DNA of 7,572 nt, taken from contig JAJYJD010000168.1 in assembly GCA_021789755.1 (NCBI GenBank), positions 1-7,572 on the forward strand, in the 5' to 3' direction. Origin of the DNA: Bacteroidota bacterium (lineage in GTDB: Bacteria > Bacteroidota > Ignavibacteria > Kryptoniales > JAKASW01). The position numbers and the translations under genes are program-made. Numbering within the stretch: position 1 is the first letter of the stretch; each line of letters opens with the position of its first letter. Of the stretch, positions 1 to 6,434 are shown piece after piece. The notes under the pieces were generated by a model that had not been told where the DNA came from, made no database searches, and saw only the letters and a list, made by a program, of their open reading frames with translations.

Positions 1-7
1 TCTTCAT
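1..7 (-). CDS. 5' end of an unidentified gene running off the left edge
   Basis: An ATG (complement of 5-7) opens a minus-strand reading frame of which only Met-Lys and one further base lie in the window. It is called because a near-perfect Shine-Dalgarno sequence, GGAGGT (complement of 12-17), sits 4-5 bases upstream, an arrangement unlikely by chance. The product cannot be identified. The gene would be divergent from the beta-propeller gene at 399. Confidence 0.45.
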
Positions 8-9
8 TT

Positions 10-303
10 TTACCTCCGGTTCGTACCCAAATATAACGTCCAAGCCCGATTGAAGTTTAAGTGCAGCCGATGGTTAACTTTTTTTAATTTTGCGCGGACA
101 GACGCTGGAATTGTCATGGCTGCATCGGAGAATGTGATTGTCTTAATGCCGAAGAAAAGGGGGAAATCCAACTTTTCATCACTCGGGATGTTGTCGCTCT
201 TCTTGCAGTACCCGGCGGTTTTGCCACAGTGGGGAAGCCGTTTCTCCTCCTCATTAAGTGCGCAGACTATCTTTTCATCATCGATGTTTTCGCTTCCGTC
301 CAT
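10..303 (-). CDS. Doubtful small ORF (97 aa) upstream of the left-edge gene
   Basis: The open frame extends further upstream to 414, but the ATG at 303 gives a 97-residue product. Its first half is acidic and polar with two cysteines (HCGKTAGYCKK, about residues 39-49), and its C-terminal part is basic. I recognise no family. In favour: its TAA stop (12-10) lies inside the ribosome-binding spacer of the gene starting at 7, leaving two bases between stop and ATG, as in a coupled operon. Against: no Shine-Dalgarno sequence precedes the ATG at 303, the frame runs across candidate promoter sequence, and an overlapping plus-strand frame is equally open. If it is not a gene, 8-398 is simply a divergent intergenic region. 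Confidence 0.2.
   Translation of the reverse strand: MDGSENIDDEKIVCALNEEEKRLPHCGKTAGYCKKSDNIPSDEKLDFPLFFGIKTITFSDAAMTIPASVRAKLKKVNHRLHLNFNRAWTLYLGTNRR
12..17 (-). promoter_or_regulatory. Ribosome binding site of the left-edge gene
   Basis: GGAGGT on the minus strand, followed by four A residues and ATG at 7-5. This is one of the strongest Shine-Dalgarno matches in the window and is the main evidence for a gene starting at position 7. Confidence 0.5.
28..35 (-). promoter_or_regulatory. Possible -7 promoter box (TAnnTTTG type) for the left-edge gene
   Basis: The minus strand reads TATATTTG, an exact match to the TAnnTTTG -7 element known from Bacteroidota primary sigma promoters. It lies about 20 bases upstream of the ATG at 7, giving a short leader that still includes the GGAGGT site. 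No convincing TTG -33 element is seen at the expected distance, and the organism is not established as Bacteroidota, so this is tentative. Confidence 0.25.
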
Positions 304-326
304 AACCGGAGCTTTTCCAACCGCGC

Positions 327-357
327 TTTGTACCGTGAAGAAGCTGCAACTTATTTG
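327..357 (+). promoter_or_regulatory. Weak candidate promoter for the beta-propeller gene
   Basis: TTTG at 327-330 is followed after 19 bases by CTTATTTG (350-357). This resembles the Bacteroidota -33 TTG / -7 TAnnTTTG pair, but the leading TA of the -7 box is replaced by CT. It would start transcription roughly 35 bases before the GTG at 399 and keep the ribosome binding site in the leader. Confidence 0.2.
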
Positions 358-387
358 GCCCGGCCTGCGTTTTCCATCGTACAAAGC

Positions 388-392
388 AGGAG
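388..392 (+). promoter_or_regulatory. Ribosome binding site fixing the GTG start of the propeller gene
   Basis: AGGAG followed by six bases (agtccc) and then GTG at 399. This decides for the GTG start, since no ATG lies at a suitable position and the signal-like N-terminus begins directly after it. Confidence 0.6.
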
Positions 393-398
393 AGTCCC

Positions 399-1961
399 GT
401 GGAGAACAGAGCACATTCGACCATTGTCAATCCGATTTTCCGATCGTCAACCGCCGCCATACTGGGGATCGTTTTTGTGAGCATGCTTGCCCTGAAGCCC
501 GGCAAATCGCCGGAAAATATGTCGAAACCGGAGAAGTCGTCGTACGATTGGCTCCAGTTCAACTTCGACGAACAGCACAGCGGCAACAATACAAAAGAAA
601 CGAAAATAAATGCGGGCAACGTCCATCGGCTTCACCGGCTGTTTCGGGTGTCACTTCCAGATGTGGCTGACGGCGCCCCGGTTTACCTGCGTAATGTTCC
701 GACCACGGAAGGAACCATGGACCTGCTCTACCTCACGACAAGAGACGGTCACATCGTAGCTCTGAACGCAAGCACAGGTAAAACTGTTTGGGAACATCAA
801 TACGGACCCGGCGAGTACAAAATCAACAACGGCCACCAGCCTATATACACGACTTCGTCTCCGGCTGTCGATCCGGACAAGCAGTTCGTTTACAGCTACG
901 GATTGGACGGCTACGTTCACAAGTTCAGGGTTGCCGACGGCGAGGAAGTCAAAACAGGTGGCTGGCCGGAGCTCTGCACTCTGAAGCCATTCAACGAGAA
1001 GGGTTCATCGGCGCTTGCGACTGCGACTGCGAAGAACGGCGTATCGTACCTTTACGTGACAAATGGGGGTTATCTCGGAGACAGAGGAGACTACCAGGGG
1101 CATGTCACCACGATAAACCTGGCCACCGGAGTTCAGCACGTCTTCAACGCAAACTGCAGCGACAACCCGGTCCATTTCGTCCAGAGCCCCGGCCAGCCTG
1201 ATTGCACGGCGGTACAGACAGCTATCTGGTCGAGACCCGGCGTCATATACGATTATGCGACAGACAGAATTTATATGGCAACCGGCAACGGCCCGTTCGA
1301 TCCGACGAAACACGATTGGGGAGACACGATATTCTCGCTTAACCCAGATGGAACCGGACGCGGCGGTAACCCGGTCGATGCGTATACTCCCTCGAACCAT
1401 CATTATCTTAACAGGGCAGACCTCGACCTTGGCAGCACAGCCCCGGCAATCCTGCCCGTGCCGGCAAATTGCTCCATACATGATCTCGCGGTGCAGGGCG
1501 GGAAGGACATGAAGCTTCGGCTTGTCAACCTTGCCGATCTCAGTGGGGAGCATGGTGCGGGTCATGTAGGAGGCAATATTGGAAGGTTAATCGATGTGCC
1601 TCAGGGCGGAATGGTTTTCACGCAGCCTGCTGTATGGATAAACCTTGTAGATGAATCAACATGGGTTTTCGTGGCGACCTATAGCGGACTTTCCGGCTTA
1701 AAACTCGAAATTGACGGTCACGGCTCGCCGAGCCTCAAACCTGTGTGGCAGAACGACGATGAAGGAAGCTCACCGATAGTTGCCGACAATGTCCTCTATT
1801 GCGCCGGAAGCCGCGACATACGAGCCTTCGATCCGACAACCGGCAAGTTGCTCTGGCACGACACGAGTATTGGTAAAATTCACTGGGAGAGTCCGGTAGT
1901 AGTAAATGGTGTCCTTTATATTACCGACGAATCCGGCAACCTTACGGCGTTCGGTCTTTAG
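399..1961 (+). CDS. PQQ-like beta-propeller repeat protein, exported or membrane-anchored
   Basis: This 520-residue protein starts at GTG. Residues about 16-32 form a hydrophobic stretch after a short basic start, fitting a signal peptide or N-terminal anchor, so the rest should lie in the periplasm or outside the cell. The mature part opens with WLQFNFDEQHSGNN (about 51-64), typical of large bacterial quinoprotein-like propellers. Blade motifs of the PQQ/BamB repeat type are visible: DGHIVALNASTGKTVW (about 116-131) and DIRAFDPTTGKLLW (about 473-486), with a last strand VLYITDESGNLTAF closing the propeller at the C-terminus. The middle part (ATGNGPFDP, later DLGSTAPAIL) also matches this group. 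Similar folds serve in BamB and in PQQ dehydrogenases. I see no cytochrome CxxCH site and no clear adjacent-cysteine pair as in methanol dehydrogenase, so enzymatic use of PQQ is unproven. No bam or PQQ genes are nearby. Fold assignment is firm, function unknown. Confidence 0.85.
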   Translation: MENRAHSTIVNPIFRSSTAAILGIVFVSMLALKPGKSPENMSKPEKSSYDWLQFNFDEQHSGNNTKETKINAGNVHRLHRLFRVSLPDVADGAPVYLRNVPTTEGTMDLLYLTTRDGHIVALNASTGKTVWEHQYGPGEYKINNGHQPIYTTSSPAVDPDKQFVYSYGLDGYVHKFRVADGEEVKTGGWPELCTLKPFNEKGSSALATATAKNGVSYLYVTNGGYLGDRGDYQGHVTTINLATGVQHVFNANCSDNPVHFVQSPGQPDCTAVQTAIWSRPGVIYDYATDRIYMATGNGPFDPTKHDWGDTIFSLNPDGTGRGGNPVDAYTPSNHHYLNRADLDLGSTAPAILPVPANCSIHDLAVQGGKDMKLRLVNLADLSGEHGAGHVGGNIGRLIDVPQGGMVFTQPAVWINLVDESTWVFVATYSGLSGLKLEIDGHGSPSLKPVWQNDDEGSSPIVADNVLYCAGSRDIRAFDPTTGKLLWHDTSIGKIHWESPVVVNGVLYITDESGNLTAFGL

Positions 1962-1963
1962 GC

Positions 1964-1982
1964 AGGAGTACACTTCACTCCT
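1964..1982 (+). terminator. Small hairpin just after the propeller gene (weak terminator candidate)
   Basis: AGGAGT (1964-1969) and ACTCCT (1977-1982) form a perfect 6-bp stem with a 7-base loop, starting three bases after the TAG stop. No T-run follows, only a mixed C/T-rich stretch, so intrinsic termination would be weak at best. Confidence 0.2.
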
Positions 1983-2097
1983 CATCATCATCCTTAACCT
2001 TTCCTCCGACCGGAGTAATCGTTGAAAACCCAATCATTGATTCTTACTTCCGGCCATCTCATATTTTCGCACACAACGGTTCACGATGTCGGATATG

Positions 2098-2149
2098 GCA
2101 GGGAGTTTCCACTTTGTCGCGCGGCGCGACGGTGCTGATCGAACTCCGC
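2098..2149 (+). other. Imperfect long stem-loop upstream of the lipoprotein gene
   Basis: Nested inverted repeats share nearly one centre. The inner repeat is GTCGCGC-G-GCGCGAC at 2116-2130, a perfect 7-bp-arm palindrome with one central base. Around it lie CAC (2110-2112) with GTG (2132-2134), GGAGTT (2102-2107) with AACTCC (2142-2147), and GC (2098-2099) with GC (2148-2149). The element ends 40 bases before the ATG at 2190 and lacks a T-run. It could be a structured mRNA leader, a protein-binding palindrome, or a Rho-independent-like end of the upstream transcript. It sits in the 228-base gap 1962-2189, in which I see no gene. Confidence 0.4.
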
Positions 2150-2189
2150 ATTTTATCTGACGTCAAACCGCACGGAGAAAGGAAGTGGT

Positions 2190-2975
2190 ATGCGATATTC
2201 AATTCTGATAATAGGAGCGGTCGCTCTCGCCGCAATCTTCGGTGGCTGTGTGGAGCCGGAGATACTCTATAACGCAACTCCCGTGTCAGACGATACCGTC
2301 TGGTACTCGGGAAGAGAATTTGTCACGCAGACTAAGGATAGCGTCACCGTATCTGTAGCCTTCGAGAGCGAGTTCAGCAGCACACTGACCTTCTACGTCG
2401 TTGTCGGAAATAACGGGTCGCGGCCCGTGCTAATTGCTCCTGAAGCTGTGTATTGTGCAGGAAGTTACCGGGATGTTCGCACGATATCTTACTACCGGAC
2501 AATGGACGCCAGATATGACACCATCAGCGCCGTTGATACTCTCTACGCCATCAACCCGGAGTCGCAACTGCAAGGAATTGACCGGCAGATGGCCCAGGCA
2601 AACGCTACCTACTCGAACCAAACGGGCTTGAATGTCGCTGCCGGGCTACTCCAGCTTGTCGGCGACGTGGCTACGATCGGCCAGAAGAAGACGAGTGAAG
2701 AAATCCGCCACGAAAACGAGTCGAGAAGAGACATAGCAGAATCGCAGGAGAGCAATAACCTGAGTTACTCGCTTCAGTCGGCGAGTCTCGCGGACCAGAG
2801 AGCATATTGGGAAAGTGTGGCGTTGAGGAAGACGACGCTCTTCCAGTATAACGCAATCGGAGGGAAGGTTCGGATACCCGTTGTTAATATGGCCGGCACA
2901 CTGAGACTGTTTGTCCCCGTTGGTCCGAACCTGTTCTCTTTCGAGTTCGAACAGAGGCCGTTGACCGGGCAGTGA
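2190..2975 (+). CDS. Putative lipoprotein of unrecognised family
   Basis: This 261-residue protein starts at ATG 2190, with the purine-rich AAGGAAG (2179-2185) four bases upstream. The N-terminus is a lipoprotein signal: MR start, hydrophobic residues 5-17, and a cysteine at 20 in IFGGC. This is an acceptable but not ideal lipobox, because Phe is at -3. The mature protein would be lipidated on Cys20, probably in the outer membrane or periplasm. Residues about 40-100 look like beta strands (for example SVTVSVAFES and LTFYVVVGNN). Residues about 122-212 are polar, Q/N/S/E-rich and probably helical. The C-terminus returns to strands, with LRKTTLFQYN (212-221) followed by alternating hydrophobics ending in LFSFEFEQ. 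I read this as a beta-sandwich carrying a helical insertion, which is inference. No function can be assigned. It is convergent with the transporter operon, 111 bases away. Confidence 0.75.
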   Translation: MRYSILIIGAVALAAIFGGCVEPEILYNATPVSDDTVWYSGREFVTQTKDSVTVSVAFESEFSSTLTFYVVVGNNGSRPVLIAPEAVYCAGSYRDVRTISYYRTMDARYDTISAVDTLYAINPESQLQGIDRQMAQANATYSNQTGLNVAAGLLQLVGDVATIGQKKTSEEIRHENESRRDIAESQESNNLSYSLQSASLADQRAYWESVALRKTTLFQYNAIGGKVRIPVVNMAGTLRLFVPVGPNLFSFEFEQRPLTGQ

Positions 2976-3056
2976 TGGACTTGTCCCTGGGCGGAAGTGA
3001 CCGACCATATGTTGCTATATCTATGGCGGCGGTTCGAACTTAAAGACTTGATCCGG

Positions 3057-3089
3057 AATAAAAGGTGAGTCCTGCTTTCCTGCGACTCA
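3057..3089 (-). terminator. Candidate intrinsic terminator of the minus-strand operon
   Basis: On the minus strand, TGAGTC (3089-3084), a 12-base loop and GACTCA (3071-3066) form a perfect 6-bp stem. It is followed by CC and then TTTTATT (3063-3057). The first three bases of the stem are the transporter's TGA stop. The stem is short and only half G/C, so termination is plausible but not strong. It lies in the 111-base convergent gap 2976-3086. Confidence 0.35.
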
Positions 3090-4328
3090 GAACCGGCCTA
3101 TTGCGGTATACAGAAGAAGGAAAAGTGTCCCCGTGCCCCAGGTCAGCAGCGCGATGGTGCCGCTGACTTTCGTAAATTCCCAGAACCCGAACGGCGCGCT
3201 CTCCTTAGAAAGCTCCAACACAATCATGTTTGCAACAGAGCCCGCTACGGTCAAGTTTCCAGCAAAGGTTGAACTCATGGCGAGTACGAGCCACATCAAC
3301 ATCGGCGAGCTGAAAGCCGTTATCCAGTGCTGCACGACCATCACGTAGGGAACATTGGATACTATGTTCGAAAGGAGCAGCGATGCGAACGAAAAAGTGG
3401 CGATCTGTCGTGTCGGCGAAACCGAAAAATACCCCTGAAGAATCTTGTGAGCATCCTCGACAAGTCCGACTTTGTTGATGCCTGCCACGACCACGAACAG
3501 GGCCGCGAAGAAGACGAGGAGAGACCAATTGACCTTCGCGAAGATTTCCTCCGGCCGCCTGTTTGCGATGAGCACGAGAATTGACGCGCCGAGCATGCTC
3601 ATCAGAGGCAGCCCGACCCCGAGAGTGAAACCCGCTATCACAATTGCCATTACGAGAACTGATTTGTACAGGAGGGCCTTATCCGCACCGGCGATTTGCC
3701 GGGCCTCATAAGGTTTCAGCTCCTGTTTTAGAGTCCCACCAAAGAAGTGACGGAGTACAGCGAAATCTATTGCCAGTCCGGCAATCGCGATCGGTAACAT
3801 TGCGAGGAAGAACTTGAGATACGGCCAGCCGGAAAATGTCCCGATTAGCATGTTCTGCGGGTTCCCGACAAGAGTCGCCACGCTTCCTATGTTGGCGCTT
3901 GATGCGAGCGCCAACAGGTAAGGTTTCGGATCGATTTTCGAACGACCGGTGAGCAGGAGTACGAACGGCGTCATCATCAGGCAGATCGTGTCGTTGACGA
4001 AAAAGGCGGAGAGGATGCCGCTTGAAATGATGATGGTAAGGATAAGCCCGTGACCGGTGCGGGCCCGTTTCAGGATAAATGCGGCCACGAGATCGAAGAA
4101 ACCTCCGACCTGGAGATATGCCACGATCATCATCATCCCGAGGAGGAGGACGATCGTGTCGAAATTCAGTGCTTGGTAAGCGTCGTTTGGTGTGAGAACC
4201 CCGAAGGCGATCATAGCGACCGCCCCGATCATTGCACCCGAGGTTCTATCTAAGTGAAGAAACGGTAGTCTCTGTGCCGATATTACCAAATAAGTGAATG
4301 CAAAAATAATTACGGCTGTCAGAGTCAT
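3087..4328 (-). CDS. ArsB/NhaD-SLC13 superfamily anion transporter
   Basis: This 413-residue, very hydrophobic protein has about ten or more predicted membrane segments over its whole length, close to the usual 400-430 residues of the CitMHS/ArsB-like group. The two inverted halves carry the family's marker loops. In the first half, FFVNDTICLMMTPF lies near residue 110 and NIGSVATLVGNPQNMLIG near residue 145. In the second half, LLSNIVSNVPYVMV and TFAGNLTVAGSVANMIV occupy the matching places. Such proteins move arsenite, dicarboxylates, sulfate-like anions or Na+/H+ across the inner membrane. The exact substrate cannot be read here, and no arsR or arsC is present. The ATG at 4328 is six bases after the stop of the small barrel protein and has no evident Shine-Dalgarno sequence, so it is probably translated by coupling. 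It is the last gene of the run. Confidence 0.85.
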   Translation of the reverse strand: MTLTAVIIFAFTYLVISAQRLPFLHLDRTSGAMIGAVAMIAFGVLTPNDAYQALNFDTIVLLLGMMMIVAYLQVGGFFDLVAAFILKRARTGHGLILTIIISSGILSAFFVNDTICLMMTPFVLLLTGRSKIDPKPYLLALASSANIGSVATLVGNPQNMLIGTFSGWPYLKFFLAMLPIAIAGLAIDFAVLRHFFGGTLKQELKPYEARQIAGADKALLYKSVLVMAIVIAGFTLGVGLPLMSMLGASILVLIANRRPEEIFAKVNWSLLVFFAALFVVVAGINKVGLVEDAHKILQGYFSVSPTRQIATFSFASLLLSNIVSNVPYVMVVQHWITAFSSPMLMWLVLAMSSTFAGNLTVAGSVANMIVLELSKESAPFGFWEFTKVSGTIALLTWGTGTLFLLLYTAIGRF

Positions 4329-4334
4329 TCGATG

Positions 4335-4622
4335 TCATATCTGGTGCAGCGTATATGACCGAAGCTTGTCGGGAACCATGCAATCATTGATCCTGACGAC
4401 AGTCTCATCGAATGAGCTGTCATCGGCATTCTGAAACGCTTCTTCGCTCTCGTATGAATAGATTTCCATGAAGTTGTTCGGTGAGCCTTGAACTTCATAC
4501 ACATCCAGCTTCGCGATCCCAGAGGAATCGTATCCGGCCCTGAGTTCATTGATCAATTTCAGATACTCTTCACGTTTTGAGGGCTGTACCTCGTAATTGA
4601 TCTCCAGTAGAACTTTCGACAT
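4335..4622 (-). CDS. Small dimeric alpha/beta-barrel (ABM-like) protein
   Basis: This 95-residue protein probably has a ferredoxin-like fold. Strand MSKVLLEINYEV (1-12) is followed by helix KREEYLKLINELRAGY, strand KLDVYEVQGSP, strand NNFMEIYSYES, an acidic helix and a last strand LRSYTLHQI. This order, especially the 'NxFxEIYxYxSEEAF' segment, fits the ABM/dimeric alpha-beta barrel superfamily of homodimeric small monooxygenases and related non-enzymatic proteins. No cofactor or catalytic residues can be assigned, so I leave it as a fold call. It starts directly after the DedA stop (TAAATG, no intervening base), with AGGAGG five bases ahead of the ATG, and lies six bases before the transporter. 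This makes it part of a tight three-gene set. Confidence 0.7.
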   Translation of the reverse strand: MSKVLLEINYEVQPSKREEYLKLINELRAGYDSSGIAKLDVYEVQGSPNNFMEIYSYESEEAFQNADDSSFDETVVRINDCMVPDKLRSYTLHQI

Positions 4623-5195
4623 TTATTCCTCCTGTTTTGGTTCATCGGAAACCGGTTTCGCGTTGGCTGTTCTGACAACCCAGTAGACCAAAGCGGCTAC
4701 TGCAATGGCCGCGGTAATCACAAACTCGATTTTTCCCAACCCGGCAACCGAACCGATAGCTTCGCTGAAAAAATAACCAAGAAACCCATAAGAAACAGCC
4801 CAAATCAGTCCCGCGAAAAGATTGATCATAGTGAACCTCAGACGGGGCATTTTAGCCAGCCCGCACATCACAATCAGTGCCGTTCTCAATCCGTATATGT
4901 AACGCGCAAAAAGGACGATGTAATTGCCGTGTTTCTTCACCAGCCGCTCTGCGCGCGGCAAAACCGACGTGACATATCGGAATTTCTTCACGAAGTCATA
5001 GCCTTCCTGGCGCGCGAGCTGAAAGAAAAGCTGATCGCCTATGACTGATCCTAGGAAGGCTGAAATGATGGAAAGTTCGATGTTAAGAAAACCCTGATGC
5101 GCGAGTATGCCGGCTATCAGCAGTACGGTCTCGCCTTCGAAAAGGGTTATGACGAAAATCAGTAGATATCCGTATTGGTGCAGCAGTGTCTCCAG
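4623..5195 (-). CDS. DedA-family (YohD-like) inner membrane protein, probable CTG start
   Basis: The frame gives 190 residues from CTG 5195, matching the roughly 190-residue YohD-type DedA proteins. With the start counted as residue 1, it shows LLHQYGYLLIF, then FEGETVLLIAG (19-29) with the conserved acidic pair E20/E22, AHQGFLN, and GSVIGDQLFFQLAR. The arginine motif FARYIYGLRT follows (R98, R104), and after it come C-terminal membrane helices and a short charged tail. DedA proteins are undecaprenyl-phosphate/phospholipid flippase-like carriers linked to membrane and proton-motive-force homeostasis. The only standard start codon in this frame is GTG 4991, which would delete residues 1-68, including the acidic motif. 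The frame is closed by a TGA at 5231-5229. CTG 5195 begins one base after the metallopeptidase stop, so translation may be coupled. No good Shine-Dalgarno sequence is seen. An alternative is a sequencing error near the start. Confidence 0.8.
   Translation of the reverse strand: METLLHQYGYLLIFVITLFEGETVLLIAGILAHQGFLNIELSIISAFLGSVIGDQLFFQLARQEGYDFVKKFRYVTSVLPRAERLVKKHGNYIVLFARYIYGLRTALIVMCGLAKMPRLRFTMINLFAGLIWAVSYGFLGYFFSEAIGSVAGLGKIEFVITAAIAVAALVYWVVRTANAKPVSDEPKQEE
4628..4633 (-). promoter_or_regulatory. Ribosome binding site of the small barrel gene
   Basis: AGGAGG on the minus strand lies inside the last codons of the DedA gene, five bases (AATAA, including the DedA stop) before the ATG at 4622. 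This is the strongest ribosome binding site in the operon and suggests the small protein may be made in more copies than its membrane neighbours. Confidence 0.6.
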
Positions 5196-5196
5196 G

Positions 5197-5568
5197 CTAG
5201 TACCCGGCCTTTCTGATTTCCCGGTCTGTCATACCGAAGTAATGCGCAACTTCGTGTATCAGGACTTCCTTTATGCGTTCCTGGATTTCTTTTTCGTCTC
5301 TGCAGTCCCGCTCGATGTTTTGCCTGAAGAGCTTTATCCTGTCTGGAATGACGGGGCGTACTCCGTAGTCGGGCCCGCGTTTGTTGAGCGGTATCCCGGT
5401 GTAGAGCCCGAGCAGGGAGTACGGATTGCGGACATGAACGCCTTTAAGATCGTATTCGTCAGGAAGGTCCTCGACCACGACATGGACGTTCTCGATCCTT
5501 GACTTGAACTCGTCCGGCAACTCTTCGAATACTTCCTCCACCAACATCTCAAATCTTTCCTTGTCCAT
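5197..5568 (-). CDS. Zincin-like metallopeptidase family protein (PF06262 type)
   Basis: This 123-residue protein has the full motif set of the small bacterial zincin-like family. The N-terminal helix is ERFEMLVEEVFEELP, the strand NVHVVVEDLP, the loop LLGLYTGIPLNKRG (52-65), PDRIKLFR (75-82), and the active-site helix HEVAHYFGMTD (105-115). The two histidines of HExxH (105, 109) plus Asp115 are the likely zinc ligands, with Glu106 as catalytic base. The family is widespread and its substrates are mostly unknown. The frame stays open to ATG 5646, but family N-termini begin at (M)xxERFE, so ATG 5568 is preferred. That start overlaps the end of dapF by 20 bases, and its upstream GGAG is too close to be a good site, so coupling is likely. 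The TAG stop is one base ahead of the DedA CTG. Confidence 0.8.
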   Translation of the reverse strand: MDKERFEMLVEEVFEELPDEFKSRIENVHVVVEDLPDEYDLKGVHVRNPYSLLGLYTGIPLNKRGPDYGVRPVIPDRIKLFRQNIERDCRDEKEIQERIKEVLIHEVAHYFGMTDREIRKAGY

Positions 5569-6424
5569 GCTCCAGATCCGAGATAGTGTGCGAGAGTTCA
5601 TTGTAGAGCACTTTCCCCTTGAAAACCACGGTTGCGCTGCCTTCAAGAACGAGTTTGGCGAAATGATCGCCGTTTTTTTCGAAGTACACCTTCAGTAATT
5701 CGCCGCCGGTGGTTCTTATTTCGACAGGTGAAGTCATGCCGTATCTGATGCTGGCCGTTATCGCACAGGCGACGGCTCCCGTTCCGCATGCCAGCGTTTC
5801 GTTTTCCACGCCGCGTTCGTAAGTCCGCATCCGGATCGTGTTATCGCCGTCCTGTTCGATAAGGTTGACGTTGGTCCCTCTCGGGAAAACCTCGAAATTA
5901 TAACGGATCTTCCTCGCTATCGCAACCAGGTCGGCGGAATCAACGCGGTCGAAAGCGGTGCCGCCGAGCAACACGGCGTGGTCGGTGTTTGGATGTACGT
6001 ACGTGGCTTCGAAGTGTCGCGTCCCGATGGGGACGTCGACGGACGGTACGACTCTGTCGGGATCGGGGAGATGTAGTCGGACCTTCCGGTCGTCGACCAC
6101 TTCAGCCGAGTATTCTCCGCCATGTGCGGTGAATTTCATCGGGGATCTGCAGATGTCTTTCAGCACCGCGTACCTGGCAATACATCTTCCGCCGTTGCCG
6201 CACATTCCGCCTTCGCTGCCGTCCGAGTTAAGATAGATCATCTCGAAGTCGTACCCCGGATGCTTCCTGAGAACCAGGAGGCCGTCCGCACCGATCCCGA
6301 AGCCCCTGCTGCACAATGTGCGGGCAAGAAAAGGAAGGTCGACCTTCAGCGCGCCGTCGAAATCGTCGATCACGACGAAATCATTGCCGGCTCCGTTCAT
6401 CTTAGTGAAATCAACCTCGATCAT
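5549..6424 (-). CDS. dapF: Diaminopimelate epimerase
   Basis: This is a cytoplasmic enzyme converting LL- to meso-diaminopimelate, for lysine and for peptidoglycan cross-links. From ATG 6424 it is 291 residues, slightly longer than the usual 270-285. Diagnostic sequences are TKMNGAGNDF (7-16), GADGLL, and NSDGSEGGMCGNGGRC with catalytic Cys75. Further on come DHAV, FPRGTNVN, and YERGVENETLACGTGA with the second catalytic Cys213. Both cysteines and the flanking phosphate-like-loop glycines are intact. An in-frame ATG at 6487 would add 21 residues not expected in the family, whose N-terminus normally reads MIxFTKMxGxGND, so 6424 is chosen. That start has no Shine-Dalgarno sequence. The 3' end overlaps the metallopeptidase start by 20 bases, and coaE lies 148 bases upstream. 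Confidence 0.93.
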   Translation of the reverse strand: MIEVDFTKMNGAGNDFVVIDDFDGALKVDLPFLARTLCSRGFGIGADGLLVLRKHPGYDFEMIYLNSDGSEGGMCGNGGRCIARYAVLKDICRSPMKFTAHGGEYSAEVVDDRKVRLHLPDPDRVVPSVDVPIGTRHFEATYVHPNTDHAVLLGGTAFDRVDSADLVAIARKIRYNFEVFPRGTNVNLIEQDGDNTIRMRTYERGVENETLACGTGAVACAITASIRYGMTSPVEIRTTGGELLKVYFEKNGDHFAKLVLEGSATVVFKGKVLYNELSHTISDLEHGQGKI

Positions 6425-6434
6425 AGGACTGTCT

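Noticed and set aside
50..670. 206-codon plus-strand open frame
   Set aside because: It overlaps the propeller gene in another frame for its second half, lacks family resemblance and has no ribosome binding site. The GTG frame at 399 is clearly the coding one.
1005..1565. 186-codon minus-strand frame inside the propeller gene
   Set aside because: Antisense shadow of a well-supported coding region, with no recognisable domain.
1982..1992. TCATCATCATC short tandem repeat after the propeller gene
   Set aside because: Only about three and a half copies of a trinucleotide; no evidence of a functional repeat.
5107..5502. 131-codon plus-strand frame opposite the metallopeptidase and DedA start
   Set aside because: Antisense to the zincin motifs and to the conserved DedA N-terminus. 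No independent support.
5569..5646. 26-residue N-terminal extension of the metallopeptidase frame
   Set aside because: It lies entirely within the dapF coding region, and the family starts at the ERFE helix, so ATG 5568 is preferred.
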